Positions 47,905 through 58,159 of a stretch of 64,000 bases of DNA are shown here, one piece after another. The stretch lies in the NCBI GenBank assembly GCA_024644595.1, contig JAHEHL010000001.1, positions 108,717 through 172,716 of the forward strand. Direction: 5' to 3'. Position 1 is the stretch's first letter, and each line of letters begins with the position of its first letter. Under the pieces are notes generated by a model. It was given only the letters and a program-made list of their open reading frames with translations. It ran no database searches and was not told the origin of the DNA. Origin of the DNA: Porticoccaceae bacterium. Its GTDB lineage: Bacteria; Pseudomonadota; Gammaproteobacteria; Pseudomonadales; Porticoccaceae. A program made the translations under genes and the position numbers.

Positions 47905-49104
47905 TTAAATCAGACTTAGACCCAACTCCAGGTCATTTTTAATATCTGCAATATCCTCCAGACCGACCGCTATCCGGATCAGGTTCTCGCCGATACCTGC
48001 CTGTTGGCGCTCAACCTCTGAAAGCCTGCCATGAGTCGTGGTGGCCGGATGCACAATAGTGGTTTTGGTATCGCCCAGATTGGCCGTCAACGAGAGCATA
48101 CGAGTATTGTCGATAACCTTCCATGCCTGCTCACGACCACCTTCTACACAGAAAGAAACCACTCCGCCAAAGCCACTCTGTTGTTTTTTGGCCAGCGCAT
48201 GACCGGGGTGGTCAGGCAGACCGGCATAGTAGACCTTGCTGACTTTGGGGTGAGCATCAAGCCAGGTCGCCAGTTCGGCGGCATTAACGCAGTGCGCCTG
48301 CATGCGAATACGCAGAGTCTCCAGACCTTTGAGAAACACCCAGGCATTAAATGGGCTCATGGTCGGACCGGCAGCACGCAGAAAACCGACAATTTTTTCC
48401 ATCGTCTCATGATTGCCAACGACGGCACCACCGAGACAGCGGCCCTGCCCATCGAGGTATTTAGTCGCCGAATGCACCACGATATCTGCACCCAGCGCCA
48501 ATGGCTGTTGCAACACTGGGGTACAGAAACAGTTGTCCACCACCAGCTGCGCCGAACTCGCTTTGGCCAGTTTGGCCAGCGCCTCGATATCAGCCACTTC
48601 CGCCATAGGATTAGAGGGCGTCTCACAGAACAACATTTTTGTATTCGGCTTGATCGCCTGCTGCCAGGCATCCAGATCGGTGAGCCGCACATAGCTCACC
48701 TCGACGCCAAACTTAACCACATAGTTATTGAGCATTACACGAGTGCTGCCAAACACATCCTGAGAGCAGACAATATGATCGCCAGACTGGAGCAGCGCCA
48801 TCACCACACTCAGCGTCGCCGCCATGCCTGATGCGGTGGCCACAGCCTGCTCTGCACCCTCCATCGCCGCCAGGCGCTCTTCAAAGGAGCGCACGGTTGG
48901 ATTGCTGTAGCGTGAGTAGACATTACCCTTCAGCTCGTTATTAAAGTAACGGGCTGCCATGTCGGCATTATCGAAAACATAACTGGAGGTGAGAAACAGC
49001 GCCTCCGAATGTTCGTGCTCATGGCTACGCTGGTGACCACTGCGGATGGCAGTGGTAGCTTGTTTATAGGCTTGCTCTTCGTTGCTGTCCGAGTTGCCAG
49101 ACAT
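47905..49104 (-). CDS. metZ: O-succinylhomoserine sulfhydrylase
   Basis: 399 residues of the Cys/Met-metabolism PLP family. The PLP lysine is in HSATKYLDGQGRCLGG; the N-terminus TTAIRSGHQRSHEHEHSEA and the MATASGMAA-like VATASGMAATLSV are typical of MetZ. It makes homocysteine from O-succinylhomoserine and sulfide, linking the sulfide made by CysI to methionine. The purF-metZ order is that of Pseudomonas; gap 47 bases. The exact acyl donor (succinyl versus acetyl) is inferred from the neighbourhood. Confidence 0.88.
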   Translation of the reverse strand: MSGNSDSNEEQAYKQATTAIRSGHQRSHEHEHSEALFLTSSYVFDNADMAARYFNNELKGNVYSRYSNPTVRSFEERLAAMEGAEQAVATASGMAATLSVVMALLQSGDHIVCSQDVFGSTRVMLNNYVVKFGVEVSYVRLTDLDAWQQAIKPNTKMLFCETPSNPMAEVADIEALAKLAKASSAQLVVDNCFCTPVLQQPLALGADIVVHSATKYLDGQGRCLGGAVVGNHETMEKIVGFLRAAGPTMSPFNAWVFLKGLETLRIRMQAHCVNAAELATWLDAHPKVSKVYYAGLPDHPGHALAKKQQSGFGGVVSFCVEGGREQAWKVIDNTRMLSLTANLGDTKTTIVHPATTTHGRLSEVERQQAGIGENLIRIAVGLEDIADIKNDLELGLSLI

Positions 49105-49151
49105 AATCCTGTTTTGCTCCTGATTCCGTGACTACTGAGTGTTAATAGATG

Positions 49152-50693
49152 TTAGTTAATACCCACAACACTGTTGTTATTGTGAATCCCAATAACCTGA
49201 TTTTTCTCCGAACCAACCACTGCATCCGCGCCACTCTTGGCATTATCGTTGCGCACCTGATCGATATGCGCCAGATAGGCCTCATCGACATCGCCAGTGA
49301 TATAGTCACCGTTAAACACCGAGCACTCGAAACGTTTGATTGATTCATTACCTTCGGCCGCCGACAGTACCAAATCTTCAAGATCCTGATAGACAATCCA
49401 GTCAGCGCCAATCAACTCGCCTACTTCCTCATCCGTTCGGCCATGGGCAATCAGCTCTTTAGCTGACGGCATATCGATGCCATAGACATTAGGATAGCGC
49501 ACGCCAGGCGCCGCTGAAGCCATATACACTTTATTGGCACCGGCATCCCGCGCCATCTGAATAATTTCCTGCGAGGTCGTTCCGCGCACGATCGAGTCAT
49601 CGACCAACATCACATTTTTGCCAGCAAACTCAAGCTTGACCGCATTGAGCTTCTGGCGAACCGATTTTTTGCGTTGGGTCTGACCGGGCATAATGAAGGT
49701 TCGGCCGATATAGCGGTTTTTCATAAACCCTTCACGCAGCTTAATACCAAGCGTCTCAGCCATCGCCTGAGCCGACACTCGGCTGGTATCAGGAATCGGT
49801 ATAACCACATCAATATCATGATCCGGCTTCAAGCGCAAAACCTTCTCGGCCAGCTTTTCACCCATCCGCAGACGGCACTTGTACACCGAAATATCGTCCA
49901 TCATCGAATCCGGACGGGCAAAATAAACATGCTCAAAAATACAGGGCACCAGCTCGTGTTTTTCAGCGCACTGCTTGAAATGAATCTTGCCGGCCTTATC
50001 AACAAACAGCGCCTCACCGGGCTGAACATCTTTGATCGAGCCAAAACCCATGCTGTCGAGTACGACACTCTCAGAAGCCACCGCATACTCGATGCCCGAC
50101 TCGGTCTCTCGTGACCCATAGCACAGCGGACGAATACCAAAGGTATCGCGGAAGGCAAACATACCGTGATTGGCGATCAGACCGACCACCGCATAAGCAC
50201 CGCGACAGCGCATGTGGACATTGGTCACCGCATCGAAAATATCGCTGCTTGAGGGTTCAAGTTTTCGCCGCAGCTGCAGCTCGTGCGCGAACACATTGAG
50301 CAGAACTTCAGAATCAGAATCGGTATTCAGATGACGCAGATCAGAGCGGAAAATATGCTTTCGCAGATCGTCAGCATTGGTCAGATTGCCATTGTGTGCA
50401 ATACAGATACCATAGGGCGAGTTGACATAAAAGGGCTGGGCCAGAGCCGGGCCGGAACTGCCTGCGGTGGGATAGCGAACATGGCCAATCCCGATATTGC
50501 CGACCAGTCGCGCCATATGCTCGCTGCGGAACACGTCTCGCGCCAGACCCACGTTCTTACACACATGCAACTCGCCTTCGGAGTCGGTAACGATACCAGC
50601 AGCATCCTGTCCACGATGTTGCAGGACGGTCAGCGCATCGTAAAGGCGCAAATTAACACTCGAAGTTCCGGAAATTCCAACGACACCGCACAT
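49152..50693 (-). CDS. purF: Amidophosphoribosyltransferase
   Basis: 513 residues. Cys2 of MCGVVGI is the glutaminase nucleophile, exposed after Met removal, with no propeptide. The PRPP-binding loop is VMLVDDSIVRGTTSQEI. Two domains: N-terminal Ntn glutamine amidotransferase (about 1-235), C-terminal phosphoribosyltransferase. It catalyses the first step of purine synthesis. It starts 3 bases after cvpA ends, the cvpA-purF pair known from many gammaproteobacteria; purine-repressor control is possible but no site is visible at the gene start. Confidence 0.97.
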   Translation of the reverse strand: MCGVVGISGTSSVNLRLYDALTVLQHRGQDAAGIVTDSEGELHVCKNVGLARDVFRSEHMARLVGNIGIGHVRYPTAGSSGPALAQPFYVNSPYGICIAHNGNLTNADDLRKHIFRSDLRHLNTDSDSEVLLNVFAHELQLRRKLEPSSSDIFDAVTNVHMRCRGAYAVVGLIANHGMFAFRDTFGIRPLCYGSRETESGIEYAVASESVVLDSMGFGSIKDVQPGEALFVDKAGKIHFKQCAEKHELVPCIFEHVYFARPDSMMDDISVYKCRLRMGEKLAEKVLRLKPDHDIDVVIPIPDTSRVSAQAMAETLGIKLREGFMKNRYIGRTFIMPGQTQRKKSVRQKLNAVKLEFAGKNVMLVDDSIVRGTTSQEIIQMARDAGANKVYMASAAPGVRYPNVYGIDMPSAKELIAHGRTDEEVGELIGADWIVYQDLEDLVLSAAEGNESIKRFECSVFNGDYITGDVDEAYLAHIDQVRNDNAKSGADAVVGSEKNQVIGIHNNNSVVGIN

Positions 50694-50696
50694 CTA

Positions 50697-51191
50697 TTAC
50701 ACCCACCCCAATAGAAAATCACTGACCGCCGCCGCTGTCTCCCGCCCCCAGGCTTCAAAGCCCTGAAAAATCGGAATCAGTTTCGACGTCTGCCACCAAG
50801 CGTCCTGATCCACTGGCAGAGCGCCCGGCAATACAATCACCAGCGCCAGCACAATCAACAACCCTCGAAAAACACCAAAAACCAGCCCCAGCATCCTATC
50901 GGTACCGCTCAATCCAGTTGAGCTGACAAGTTTACTCAATAAAAAATTTACCACACTTCCTAGCAACAGGGTGGCGACAAACAAGCCGCCCCAGGCCACC
51001 AGTTGCCTGATCGACGGCTGTTCGATCATATTAATTAACAGCCCCGCCGCCAACTCTTTGAACTGCATTGCCACAGCGAAAGCCACTATCCAGATAACCA
51101 GCGACATCGCTTCTTTAACAAACCCACGCACCAGGCTAATTAGCCCGGAGAGCGTAATCACAGACAGAATTATCCAGTCTATATGTGCCAT
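50697..51191 (-). CDS. cvpA: CvpA family membrane protein
   Basis: 164 residues, four hydrophobic segments. The start MAHIDWIILSVITLSGLISLVRGFVKEA is the CvpA signature. In E. coli it is needed for colicin V production and affects bile resistance and purF polarity. It precedes purF directly and follows the SPOR gene by 36 bases, as in Pseudomonas. Confidence 0.92.
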   Translation of the reverse strand: MAHIDWIILSVITLSGLISLVRGFVKEAMSLVIWIVAFAVAMQFKELAAGLLINMIEQPSIRQLVAWGGLFVATLLLGSVVNFLLSKLVSSTGLSGTDRMLGLVFGVFRGLLIVLALVIVLPGALPVDQDAWWQTSKLIPIFQGFEAWGRETAAAVSDFLLGWV

Positions 51192-51227
51192 ATTGCTACT
51201 CTTTCACCTCACCCTTGACCACTGGCG

Positions 51228-51749
51228 TCACGGAACGTACTGCAACACAATCGCATCAGTCGCAAAATTACTGTCAATCTTGGCCTTCTCCGCTATCGCC
51301 CTGCGCTTGTCCGCCTTTGGACCGACATAGACCCGATAAAAAGTCGAGCCTTCAACCACAGCGCTTTTGATAAACGCCTTAAAGCCACTGCCACGAAGCT
51401 GCTGCATCAATCCCTCAGCTTTATCCAGCGCTTCAAAACTCCCCGCCTGCAGGACCCAGGCTCTGGGCAAATCATTGGCGCTGAGGCCGTAAAATCCTTC
51501 ACTGGAATCGACAATCGGAGCGGATTCGGCAACATTGAACAAACCGTCGACCTCACCAAGGCTGGTCGTGCCCTCTGGACGCTGAGCCCTGGCCACCTCG
51601 ACGGGGGCAATTTCAGGGGCGGCGGGTAACCTGCTCTCTCGGTCGATCTTTAGTGGGTCGGCAAAATCGAACACGATAGGCAAAATAATCAACCCCAGAG
51701 CACCGAGCACCAGCGCGCCGATTATTCGCTGCTGTAAACCATTACTCAT
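51228..51749 (-). CDS. dedD: SPOR domain protein (DedD-like)
   Basis: 173 residues. A short cytosolic N-terminus ([11 protein letters not shown]) and one membrane segment (ALVLGALGLIILPIVFDF) anchor a Pro/Ala-rich linker and a C-terminal SPOR domain (about 95-170: WVLQAGSFEALDKAEGLMQQLRGSGF and FYRVYVGP). SPOR proteins bind denuded glycan strands at the division septum. The start overlaps the folC stop by 4 bases (ATGA). Position matches DedD in the folC-dedD-cvpA-purF order. Confidence 0.87.
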   Translation of the reverse strand: MSNGLQQRIIGALVLGALGLIILPIVFDFADPLKIDRESRLPAAPEIAPVEVARAQRPEGTTSLGEVDGLFNVAESAPIVDSSEGFYGLSANDLPRAWVLQAGSFEALDKAEGLMQQLRGSGFKAFIKSAVVEGSTFYRVYVGPKADKRRAIAEKAKIDSNFATDAIVLQYVP

Positions 51750-53038
51750 TCAACACTTCCATCTGACTTACGCTGCATATTGAGTACCGCCGAGACCGTG
51801 TGAAAAGAGCCAAACACGACAACCACATCGCCTGCTCTGGCCTCTTCAATAGCACTTTGGAATGCCATCTCCACCGACTCGAATACCGTACTGGAAAGCT
51901 CTGCATTGTATAACACTTCAAGCAAAGTTTGAGCTTTAGTCGCCCTGTTACTGTCGCTTATTTCAGCGATATGCCATTTGCTAAACGTCCCACTCAGCGG
52001 CTCCACGATTCCGCGCCAGTCCTTATCGTCCAGCACCGACGCCACCGCAAGGTAACGCCCCGAAATCGGCGTGAGCGCAGCGGCCAAAACCTGCGCTGCA
52101 GCGGGATTGTGCGCCACATCCACAATCACCTGACGGCCAGCAATGCTCAACCGCTGCTGACGACCCGACAGCTCGAGACCATCGAGCGCCTGCGCCACAG
52201 TTTTTGGGTCAAGCTCAAATCCGGCACAGACCAGTGCCTGAATCGCTGCGGCCTTATTACTTGGTAATAATCCAGTAGCGGGCAACTCCAGAAACTGCAA
52301 TAACGAGCCGCCCAAAGACTGCACATCCAGATCAAATTGATCTCCCTCAGTCTGCAATCTAAACTCGTTTTCAATCAAAAAGCGCCGCGCACCAGTGGCA
52401 GCAATCATCTGCTCGAAACCGACAGGATGATCAGCTTCAGCGACCACCAGCGGTCTCGAGGAGCGGGCAATGCCGAGTTTTTCGGCAGCGATTAACTCGC
52501 GGGTATCACCCAACCAGGCCTGGTGATCGAGTGCAATACTGGTAACTACCGAGACATCAGCATCGATAATGTTGATGGCATCCAGCCGCCCACCCAGGCC
52601 AACTTCCAGTAGCATAATGTCGAGTCCGGCATCGACAAACACCAGCAGCGCGGCCAGCGTGCCAAATTCGAAATAGGTCAGAGAGGTATTGCCGCGCGCC
52701 AGCTCGATCTCATCGAAGGCCCGAACAATAGTTTTGTCATCAGCAGGCATTCCCTGAACGCTGATGCGTTCGTTGTAACGCAGAAAGTGAGGGGATGTAA
52801 ACAGGCCCACCCGATAACCATGGGCAAGTAAAATTGCTTGCATGCTGGCGAGACATGACCCTTTACCGTTGGTGCCGGCGACGGTGACCGCTGTGGGTAG
52901 AGAAAGGGAGCCGCCCTGCTGCTCGCGACGCTGGACAATAGTCGACCAAACCGCAGCAACGCGATCCAGACCGAGATCAATTTCAGTGGGATGTCGTGCC
53001 TCCAGCAGAGCTAACCACTCCGCCAGGACGTTAACCAT
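51746..53038 (-). CDS. folC: Bifunctional tetrahydrofolate/dihydrofolate synthase
   Basis: 430 residues from ATG 53038, giving the family start [27 protein letters not shown]; the frame is open upstream to 53092 but only into the accD end. P-loop: [11 protein letters not shown]. Other words are [23 protein letters not shown] and VDVAHNPAA. It adds glutamate to dihydropteroate and polyglutamates to folate. The start overlaps accD by 8 bases, with accD preceding it on the same strand. Confidence 0.94.
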   Translation of the reverse strand: MVNVLAEWLALLEARHPTEIDLGLDRVAAVWSTIVQRREQQGGSLSLPTAVTVAGTNGKGSCLASMQAILLAHGYRVGLFTSPHFLRYNERISVQGMPADDKTIVRAFDEIELARGNTSLTYFEFGTLAALLVFVDAGLDIMLLEVGLGGRLDAINIIDADVSVVTSIALDHQAWLGDTRELIAAEKLGIARSSRPLVVAEADHPVGFEQMIAATGARRFLIENEFRLQTEGDQFDLDVQSLGGSLLQFLELPATGLLPSNKAAAIQALVCAGFELDPKTVAQALDGLELSGRQQRLSIAGRQVIVDVAHNPAAAQVLAAALTPISGRYLAVASVLDDKDWRGIVEPLSGTFSKWHIAEISDSNRATKAQTLLEVLYNAELSSTVFESVEMAFQSAIEEARAGDVVVVFGSFHTVSAVLNMQRKSDGSVE

Positions 53039-53903
53039 CGGCAGGTTCTGACAGGTGTAAAAACTTCGACAACATACTGGCCAGCCGATCACGCATTTCG
53101 TTGCGCGCGATAATCATATCGATCTGACCTTTCTCGAGCAGAAACTCACTGCGCTGAAAACCTTTCGGCAGTTTTTGACGGATGGTCTGCTCAATAATAT
53201 TTGGCCCGGCAAACCCGGCTCGGGCGCCCGGTTCAGCAATATTTAAATCACCCAGCATGGCCAGGCTAGCGGATACACCACCGTAAACGGGATCGGTCAT
53301 CACCGATATATAGGGTACACCTGCAAGGCGCATGCGCTCGAGAATGGCGCTGGTTTTGGCCATCTGCATCAAAGAGATCAACGCTTCTTGCATCCGCGCG
53401 CCTCCGGTTGCAGAGAAACAGATCAACGGCTTGTTCTCAGCCAGCGCCTGTTTTGCCGCACGGGTAAACTTCTCACCTACCGCATAGCCCATAGAGCCGC
53501 CATGAAAGGCAAACTCAAAGGCCACCGCAATCACCGGAATGCCTTTTAAGGTGCCACTCATTGCCACCAGCGCATCTTTCTCATCAGTCGCTTTCTGCGC
53601 CTCGGTTAGGCGATCTTTGTATTTTTTAACATCGCGAAACTTCAGCCGATCGACAGGTACAACCTCTGCCGCCACTTCAGCGCGGCCAGTCTCGTCAAGA
53701 AAGATATCCAGCCGCCGGCGAGCACCGATCCGCATATGGTGTTCGCACTTGGGACAGATATCGAGATTGCGTTCCAGCTCAGGGCGATAGAGTGGCGAGG
53801 CGCACTTTGGGCACTTCTTCCATAGACCCTCGGGAACAGAATTAGCCCGATCACTGGCTGCGCCGGTCGGTCCTTTGGGTCGAATACGATTGAGCCAGTT
53901 CAT
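53031..53903 (-). CDS. accD: Acetyl-CoA carboxylase carboxyltransferase subunit beta
   Basis: 290 residues. The N-terminal zinc ribbon has CPKCASPLY and CPKCEHH (four Cys), followed by the carboxyltransferase core with [20 protein letters not shown] and [19 protein letters not shown]. With AccA it transfers carboxyl groups from biotin to acetyl-CoA to make malonyl-CoA. It follows trpF after 163 bases and overlaps folC. Full length. Confidence 0.96.
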   Translation of the reverse strand: MNWLNRIRPKGPTGAASDRANSVPEGLWKKCPKCASPLYRPELERNLDICPKCEHHMRIGARRRLDIFLDETGRAEVAAEVVPVDRLKFRDVKKYKDRLTEAQKATDEKDALVAMSGTLKGIPVIAVAFEFAFHGGSMGYAVGEKFTRAAKQALAENKPLICFSATGGARMQEALISLMQMAKTSAILERMRLAGVPYISVMTDPVYGGVSASLAMLGDLNIAEPGARAGFAGPNIIEQTIRQKLPKGFQRSEFLLEKGQIDMIIARNEMRDRLASMLSKFLHLSEPADG

Positions 53904-54066
53904 CTATTTCCCTTTGCAAAAATCAACAAAACTGTGGTTATTAAAGACGTGCTTGGAACAATCCCTACCACGGCACTAAAGCAGGCAGCGACCGCCCCAT
54001 AATAGTGCGTCGCAGTTTAACACGACACACCGGCGGATCTAAATACCGCCTAGGGTTATTTTTTAC

Positions 54067-54687
54067 TCAACCCGCCGCTTTGGCGTTAACAATAAAGTCA
54101 CGTACTTTGACTGGATCTTTAATCCCCGGGACCGATTCAACCCCGCCGCTAACATCAACCATATCAGGTGCCACTGCCGTCACCGCTTCGGCGACGTTAT
54201 CAGGCGTCAAACCGCCAGCCAGAATTAGATTAAACCTGCGTTCCAGGGGCAGCCGGTGCCAATCAAAGCGCTCGCCAGTCCCACCGTACTGCTGCGGATG
54301 CCAAGCATCAAAAAGTAGACTGTGAGCCGACTTGTAGGCCCTTGCCTGCGCGGCGATATCGAGATCATCATGCATGCGCAGTGCGCGAATATAGGGAAAC
54401 TCAAACTGTTGGCAGAACTCAGCAGTCTCATCACCGTGAAACTGCAACAGATCAGGCTTGACCTCACTGATCACCTGCTTGACAAACTCTTTGTCGGCGT
54501 TTACCAGCAAAACCACGCAAAGGACATCCGATGCGATCGCCCGGCGCACCTCGATAGCCTGCTGTAGTGTCACATGGCGACTGCTTTTTGCGTACAGCAC
54601 CAAGCCCAGAAGATCTGCACCAGCTTGCTGTACCATCAGCGCCTGCTCTACTGTGGTAATACCACAAATTTTTACCTGAACCGGCAT
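54067..54687 (-). CDS. trpF: Phosphoribosylanthranilate isomerase
   Basis: 206 residues from ATG 54687, chosen for the family start MPVQVKICGITTVEQAL and the AGGTGG four bases upstream; an upstream TTG/CTG-type start at 54735 is unlikely. The (beta/alpha)8 barrel ends with ILAGGLTPDNVAEAV and DVSGGVES. The active Cys is C9 (KICG) and the Asp is in DVSGG. It isomerises PRA in tryptophan synthesis. The truA-trpF-accD order is Pseudomonas-like; the rest of the trp genes are absent. Confidence 0.94.
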   Translation of the reverse strand: MPVQVKICGITTVEQALMVQQAGADLLGLVLYAKSSRHVTLQQAIEVRRAIASDVLCVVLLVNADKEFVKQVISEVKPDLLQFHGDETAEFCQQFEFPYIRALRMHDDLDIAAQARAYKSAHSLLFDAWHPQQYGGTGERFDWHRLPLERRFNLILAGGLTPDNVAEAVTAVAPDMVDVSGGVESVPGIKDPVKVRDFIVNAKAAG

Positions 54688-54753
54688 AATTCCACCTGTA
54701 ATACGTGAATTTATTACTTTAAATAAACCCAACAACTATCTGATTTATATAGT

Positions 54754-55617
54754 TTAAATACTGTTACCCAAAAATAAAGGGCCACGGGGTAAACGGGCTA
54801 TGTTGTGCTCCAATGGGTAGCTTACATCGACCAGATAGAGGCCTTTTGGCGACGCAGTTGCGGCACTCTTGGTGCGATCACGGCCGGCAATCAAGCGTCC
54901 GATCCAGCTCGGATCACGGCGACCTAAACCAATCTCCAGTAACGACCCGACAATATTGCGTACCATATGCAATACAAAAGCATTGGCTGTGACTTCAAAT
55001 ACCAACAACTGACCGACCTCAATCACTCTGGCGCTAGTGATATTGCGATTGGGGGATAAAGACTGACAGCCAGCACCGCGAAACGCCGAAAAATCCTGCT
55101 CACCGAGCAAATACTGACAAGCCTCTTGCATAGCCGCCGCATTTAACGGATAGCGCACCCAACTGACTCCCTGAGACAGGATCGCCGGCCGTGCGCCAGC
55201 AGAGTGGATAACATATCGATAAGTCCGTGATGTGGCGCTAAAACGGGCATGAAAGCTGGCGGTCACCTCATCAGCCCAGAGCAGTGCAATACTATCTGGC
55301 AGCTGACTGTTGCCACCCTTCACCCAGTTGCGCCCGGTACGAAACACCGACGTGTCGAAATGGACAACCTGATAACTGGCATGCACTGCCGTATCAGTTC
55401 GGCCGGCGCAGCTGACCACAATCTCAGTATTCGCCACGGAACTCAGCGCGCGCTCCAACTCCTGCTGCACTGAGGGACTGTGCTTCTGTTTTTGAAAGCC
55501 ACAAAAAGCGCTGCCGTCGTAGGAGACGACGGCAGCATAACGTTTAACTCCGGCGGGCAGGCTCTGGCCCGCAGGAATCTTGGCATTCAGGCTATAAGCC
55601 CAATCTAGTTCTGACAT
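54754..55617 (-). CDS. truA: tRNA pseudouridine(38-40) synthase
   Basis: 287 residues. The catalytic Asp lies in AGRTDTAVHA; the start of the core RYAAVVSYDGSAFCGFQKQ and NAFVLHMVRNIVGSLLEIG are conserved. It makes pseudouridine at positions 38-40 of the tRNA anticodon stem-loop. The N-terminal 24 residues before the core are a short non-conserved extension. It is 87 bases downstream of fimV. Confidence 0.95.
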   Translation of the reverse strand: MSELDWAYSLNAKIPAGQSLPAGVKRYAAVVSYDGSAFCGFQKQKHSPSVQQELERALSSVANTEIVVSCAGRTDTAVHASYQVVHFDTSVFRTGRNWVKGGNSQLPDSIALLWADEVTASFHARFSATSRTYRYVIHSAGARPAILSQGVSWVRYPLNAAAMQEACQYLLGEQDFSAFRGAGCQSLSPNRNITSARVIEVGQLLVFEVTANAFVLHMVRNIVGSLLEIGLGRRDPSWIGRLIAGRDRTKSAATASPKGLYLVDVSYPLEHNIARLPRGPLFLGNSI

Positions 55618-55704
55618 GGATGAGATTATACACTTTGAGTTAACCGATAGTGCACCCTGATAACGCTAAACCATCGATACCTGCACCCTTACCTGATCAC
55701 GCTG

Positions 55705-58011
55705 CTATTCAAGTGTATCCAGTAATGCCTGAGCCTTTGCAATACCCCCCTCATCGGCCTCGCCAATCAGCTCCTCGAGAATTTCCCGGGCTCCCTGAGG
55801 ATCACCCATCTCGATATAGGTCTTAGCAAGATCGAGTTTAATGTCGGTTCCATCCAGAGTCTCGACATCATCAACACCGGCAAACTCATCTGCTTCCAGC
55901 GCGCTTTCCGCAGCCAACTCAGCCAAGCTCTCATTGAGATCATCACTGCCTGGCAATTCAATAATATCGCCTTCACCACTGTGCTGATGCTCCTGTTCCT
56001 CTTCGTCGAGCTCGATATCAAAATCATCGAGATCCAGAGTTTCAAGATCGAGATCATCATCGAGCGTATCGGTTTCGTCTGGTTCTAGGCTTTCGGTCGG
56101 CTCAAGGCTGTCTTCTAGCTCAAAGCGCTCCGCCAGCTCAGGGCTGTCTTCTGGCTCAGGGCTGTCTTCTGGCTCAGGGCTGTCAAGCTCATTGGCCGCG
56201 TCATCGAGGGCTTTGACTGCTTCTTCCTGAGGACCGGCGATAATCCCGGCCATCTCAATCGCGGCGCTATCTCCGGTGATTAAAATTTCTTCATAGAGCG
56301 CACTCAACTGGTCTTTTTGGCCCTCGCGAAACAGAATCTCCATCAGCTTTAAGCGCGATGATGCATCTGCGGCATCCTCAGCGCGAGCCTCCTCGAGTAC
56401 CTCGATAGCTTGCGCGGTATTTCCAAGTGACAAATACACCTCAGCCTCTGCGACGGCTTCTACCATCATATCGAAAACCTCTTCGCTCATCGGCTCATCG
56501 AGATCCTCGAAAATATCTCTGTCGCTCTCATCAAACAGATCATCATCCGGGTCGAGTTCGAGATCATCCAGATCATGCAGACGCCCTGCCGAAGTGGCGG
56601 CAACAGCATCCTCATTATCATAGGTCTCGTAGCCACGGACCGGGAGGGAGTCGAGGTCATCGCTCTTGCTGCGCGTCGAAGATTGACGTAGCAACAGCAC
56701 TAGTAACAGACCGAGCACCGCAATCAAACCGCCCCAGATATAGCCCGGCACAGCCAGTAGCGCCCCAACAACACCCTGCTCCGGCTCAGACGCTTCAACC
56801 TTTGCGGTTGCTGCCGACTGATTGACAAGCTCCGCCATGGTCGCAACCTGAGCCTCAAGCAACGCTAAACGATCTCGCAATTCAGCGTTTTCACGCTCCA
56901 TCTTGCTCACTTCATCTTGGGCTACAGCCAGATCGGCCGACAGTTCCTGAATACGTAAACCCTCATTCGGCGCCGAGGCCTCATCAGGCATATCACTATC
57001 AGCACTTAAAACCGAGCCGGAATCCGATTCAGAGTCAACTCCCGCCACCAGATCGAGTCGACCATCGCTCCGACCAGGCAGTTCTGTCTCGGCATAATCA
57101 TCGCTATAAATAACTTCCGGTTCTGAAACTGTCTCCTCCGGATTGAAAAAAAGCTCGTCAGATGCCGGCAACAAACCGATCTGCTGAGCGACCCTTTCGC
57201 CGTTCTGCTGGCTGATCTCAGCCGGGGATGGCAGACGCAACACAAAGCCCTTCATCAATCGATTGGCATCGCCATCAACAAACGCACGCGGGTTTTGTTG
57301 ATACAGTGAATCCATGGCCTGCAAAATTGTCGTGCCTTGGGGGCGCAGGCGTGTGGCAACATTCCACAAGGTATCGCCCTCAACCACCTGGTGCTGATCA
57401 CCGGAGACAGGCTCAGTTGCCACGGAAGATCTATTTGAGCTGAAAGTATTAGCACCATTAGCGTTGCTGGCTGGAGCTGATGTGCTGGAAGCACTGATCG
57501 CTGGCACCACCGGCACACTGTATTGTTCGTCGCTGTAGATCGGCAGATCCAGCAGTACCGTATACTCGCGCATCACACGCCCTTCAGGCCACTGGAGCTG
57601 AACCAGAAAGTCCAGATAGGGTTCAACAACTGGCTCTTGAGTGACAACTCGGATAACCCGTTGACCTACGCCATCGCGGCTGACCGAAAACTGTAGTTGC
57701 GACAGAAAGAAGTCCCGGCTTATCCCAGCTCGCTCAAAGGCCTCAGCCGAGGCCAATGACACCAGAATTTGTCCATCTTCAAGCGCCGTGGAATTAAGGA
57801 TTTGAATATCCGCTGTCAGCGGTTCATTGAGCGAAGAATTAACACTTATTTCTCCCAGCCCAACCGCCACGGCCGAGGGTGCCGCCGTCAACGCGGAGAC
57901 GAGTAAAAAAGGGAAAAGAAAAAAACAGGGTTTCAGGGCGCGTCTTTCAGAATGCAGGGCAAAACGCACAGCAGAACGCGTAAAAAGTGCTGGCCACTTC
58001 CGGGTTGTCAT
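55705..58011 (-). CDS. fimV: FimV/HubP-type polar membrane protein
   Basis: 768 residues. Order: signal peptide (about 1-48), FimV N-terminal domain (GLGEISVNSSLNEPLTADIQIL), LysM domain (about 205-255: VVEGDTLWNVATRLRP), coiled coil (about 350-395), membrane segment (GYIWGGLIAVLGLLLVLLL), a long acidic cytosolic part with tandem repeats, and the FimV C-terminal TPR-like domain (IKLDLAKTYIEMGDPQGAREILEEL). FimV organises the cell pole and promotes type IV pilus function and, in relatives, cAMP control. The asd-fimV-truA order is Pseudomonas-like. Confidence 0.92.
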   Translation of the reverse strand: MTTRKWPALFTRSAVRFALHSERRALKPCFFLFPFLLVSALTAAPSAVAVGLGEISVNSSLNEPLTADIQILNSTALEDGQILVSLASAEAFERAGISRDFFLSQLQFSVSRDGVGQRVIRVVTQEPVVEPYLDFLVQLQWPEGRVMREYTVLLDLPIYSDEQYSVPVVPAISASSTSAPASNANGANTFSSNRSSVATEPVSGDQHQVVEGDTLWNVATRLRPQGTTILQAMDSLYQQNPRAFVDGDANRLMKGFVLRLPSPAEISQQNGERVAQQIGLLPASDELFFNPEETVSEPEVIYSDDYAETELPGRSDGRLDLVAGVDSESDSGSVLSADSDMPDEASAPNEGLRIQELSADLAVAQDEVSKMERENAELRDRLALLEAQVATMAELVNQSAATAKVEASEPEQGVVGALLAVPGYIWGGLIAVLGLLLVLLLRQSSTRSKSDDLDSLPVRGYETYDNEDAVAATSAGRLHDLDDLELDPDDDLFDESDRDIFEDLDEPMSEEVFDMMVEAVAEAEVYLSLGNTAQAIEVLEEARAEDAADASSRLKLMEILFREGQKDQLSALYEEILITGDSAAIEMAGIIAGPQEEAVKALDDAANELDSPEPEDSPEPEDSPELAERFELEDSLEPTESLEPDETDTLDDDLDLETLDLDDFDIELDEEEQEHQHSGEGDIIELPGSDDLNESLAELAAESALEADEFAGVDDVETLDGTDIKLDLAKTYIEMGDPQGAREILEELIGEADEGGIAKAQALLDTLE
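56081..56188 (-). repeat. 18-base tandem repeats coding for acidic hexapeptides in fimV
   Basis: Six 18-base units occur in frame (starting at 56081, 56099, 56117, 56135, 56153, 56171 on the plus strand). Three are nearly identical (GGCTCAGGGCTGTCTTCT form), the others degenerate. They encode hexads such as PEDSPE and LEPTES. Copy number may vary between strains. Confidence 0.75.
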
Positions 58012-58159
58012 AACAGATTCCTATCGAGGCTTTATAAACTTTTTTAAATCGAGGTTAACAGTAAATGTTTGGCTGCCAACCTGCAATATGTGCCAAAACC
58101 GGTAACCCTTAAGTTTTAGCACATTATCGCCCGGTTGACGCTTAAAAGCCCCGCTGCAA
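58012..58159. promoter_or_regulatory. Intergenic region upstream of fimV
   Basis: A 148-base gap downstream of asd and upstream of fimV on the minus strand. It probably holds the fimV promoter. No distinct terminator or operator is evident. Confidence 0.3.

Noticed and set aside
48031..48831. Plus-strand 266-codon frame opposite metZ
   Set aside because: It mirrors a well-supported PLP enzyme gene; the peptide is His/Arg-rich without domain features and has no ribosome-binding site.
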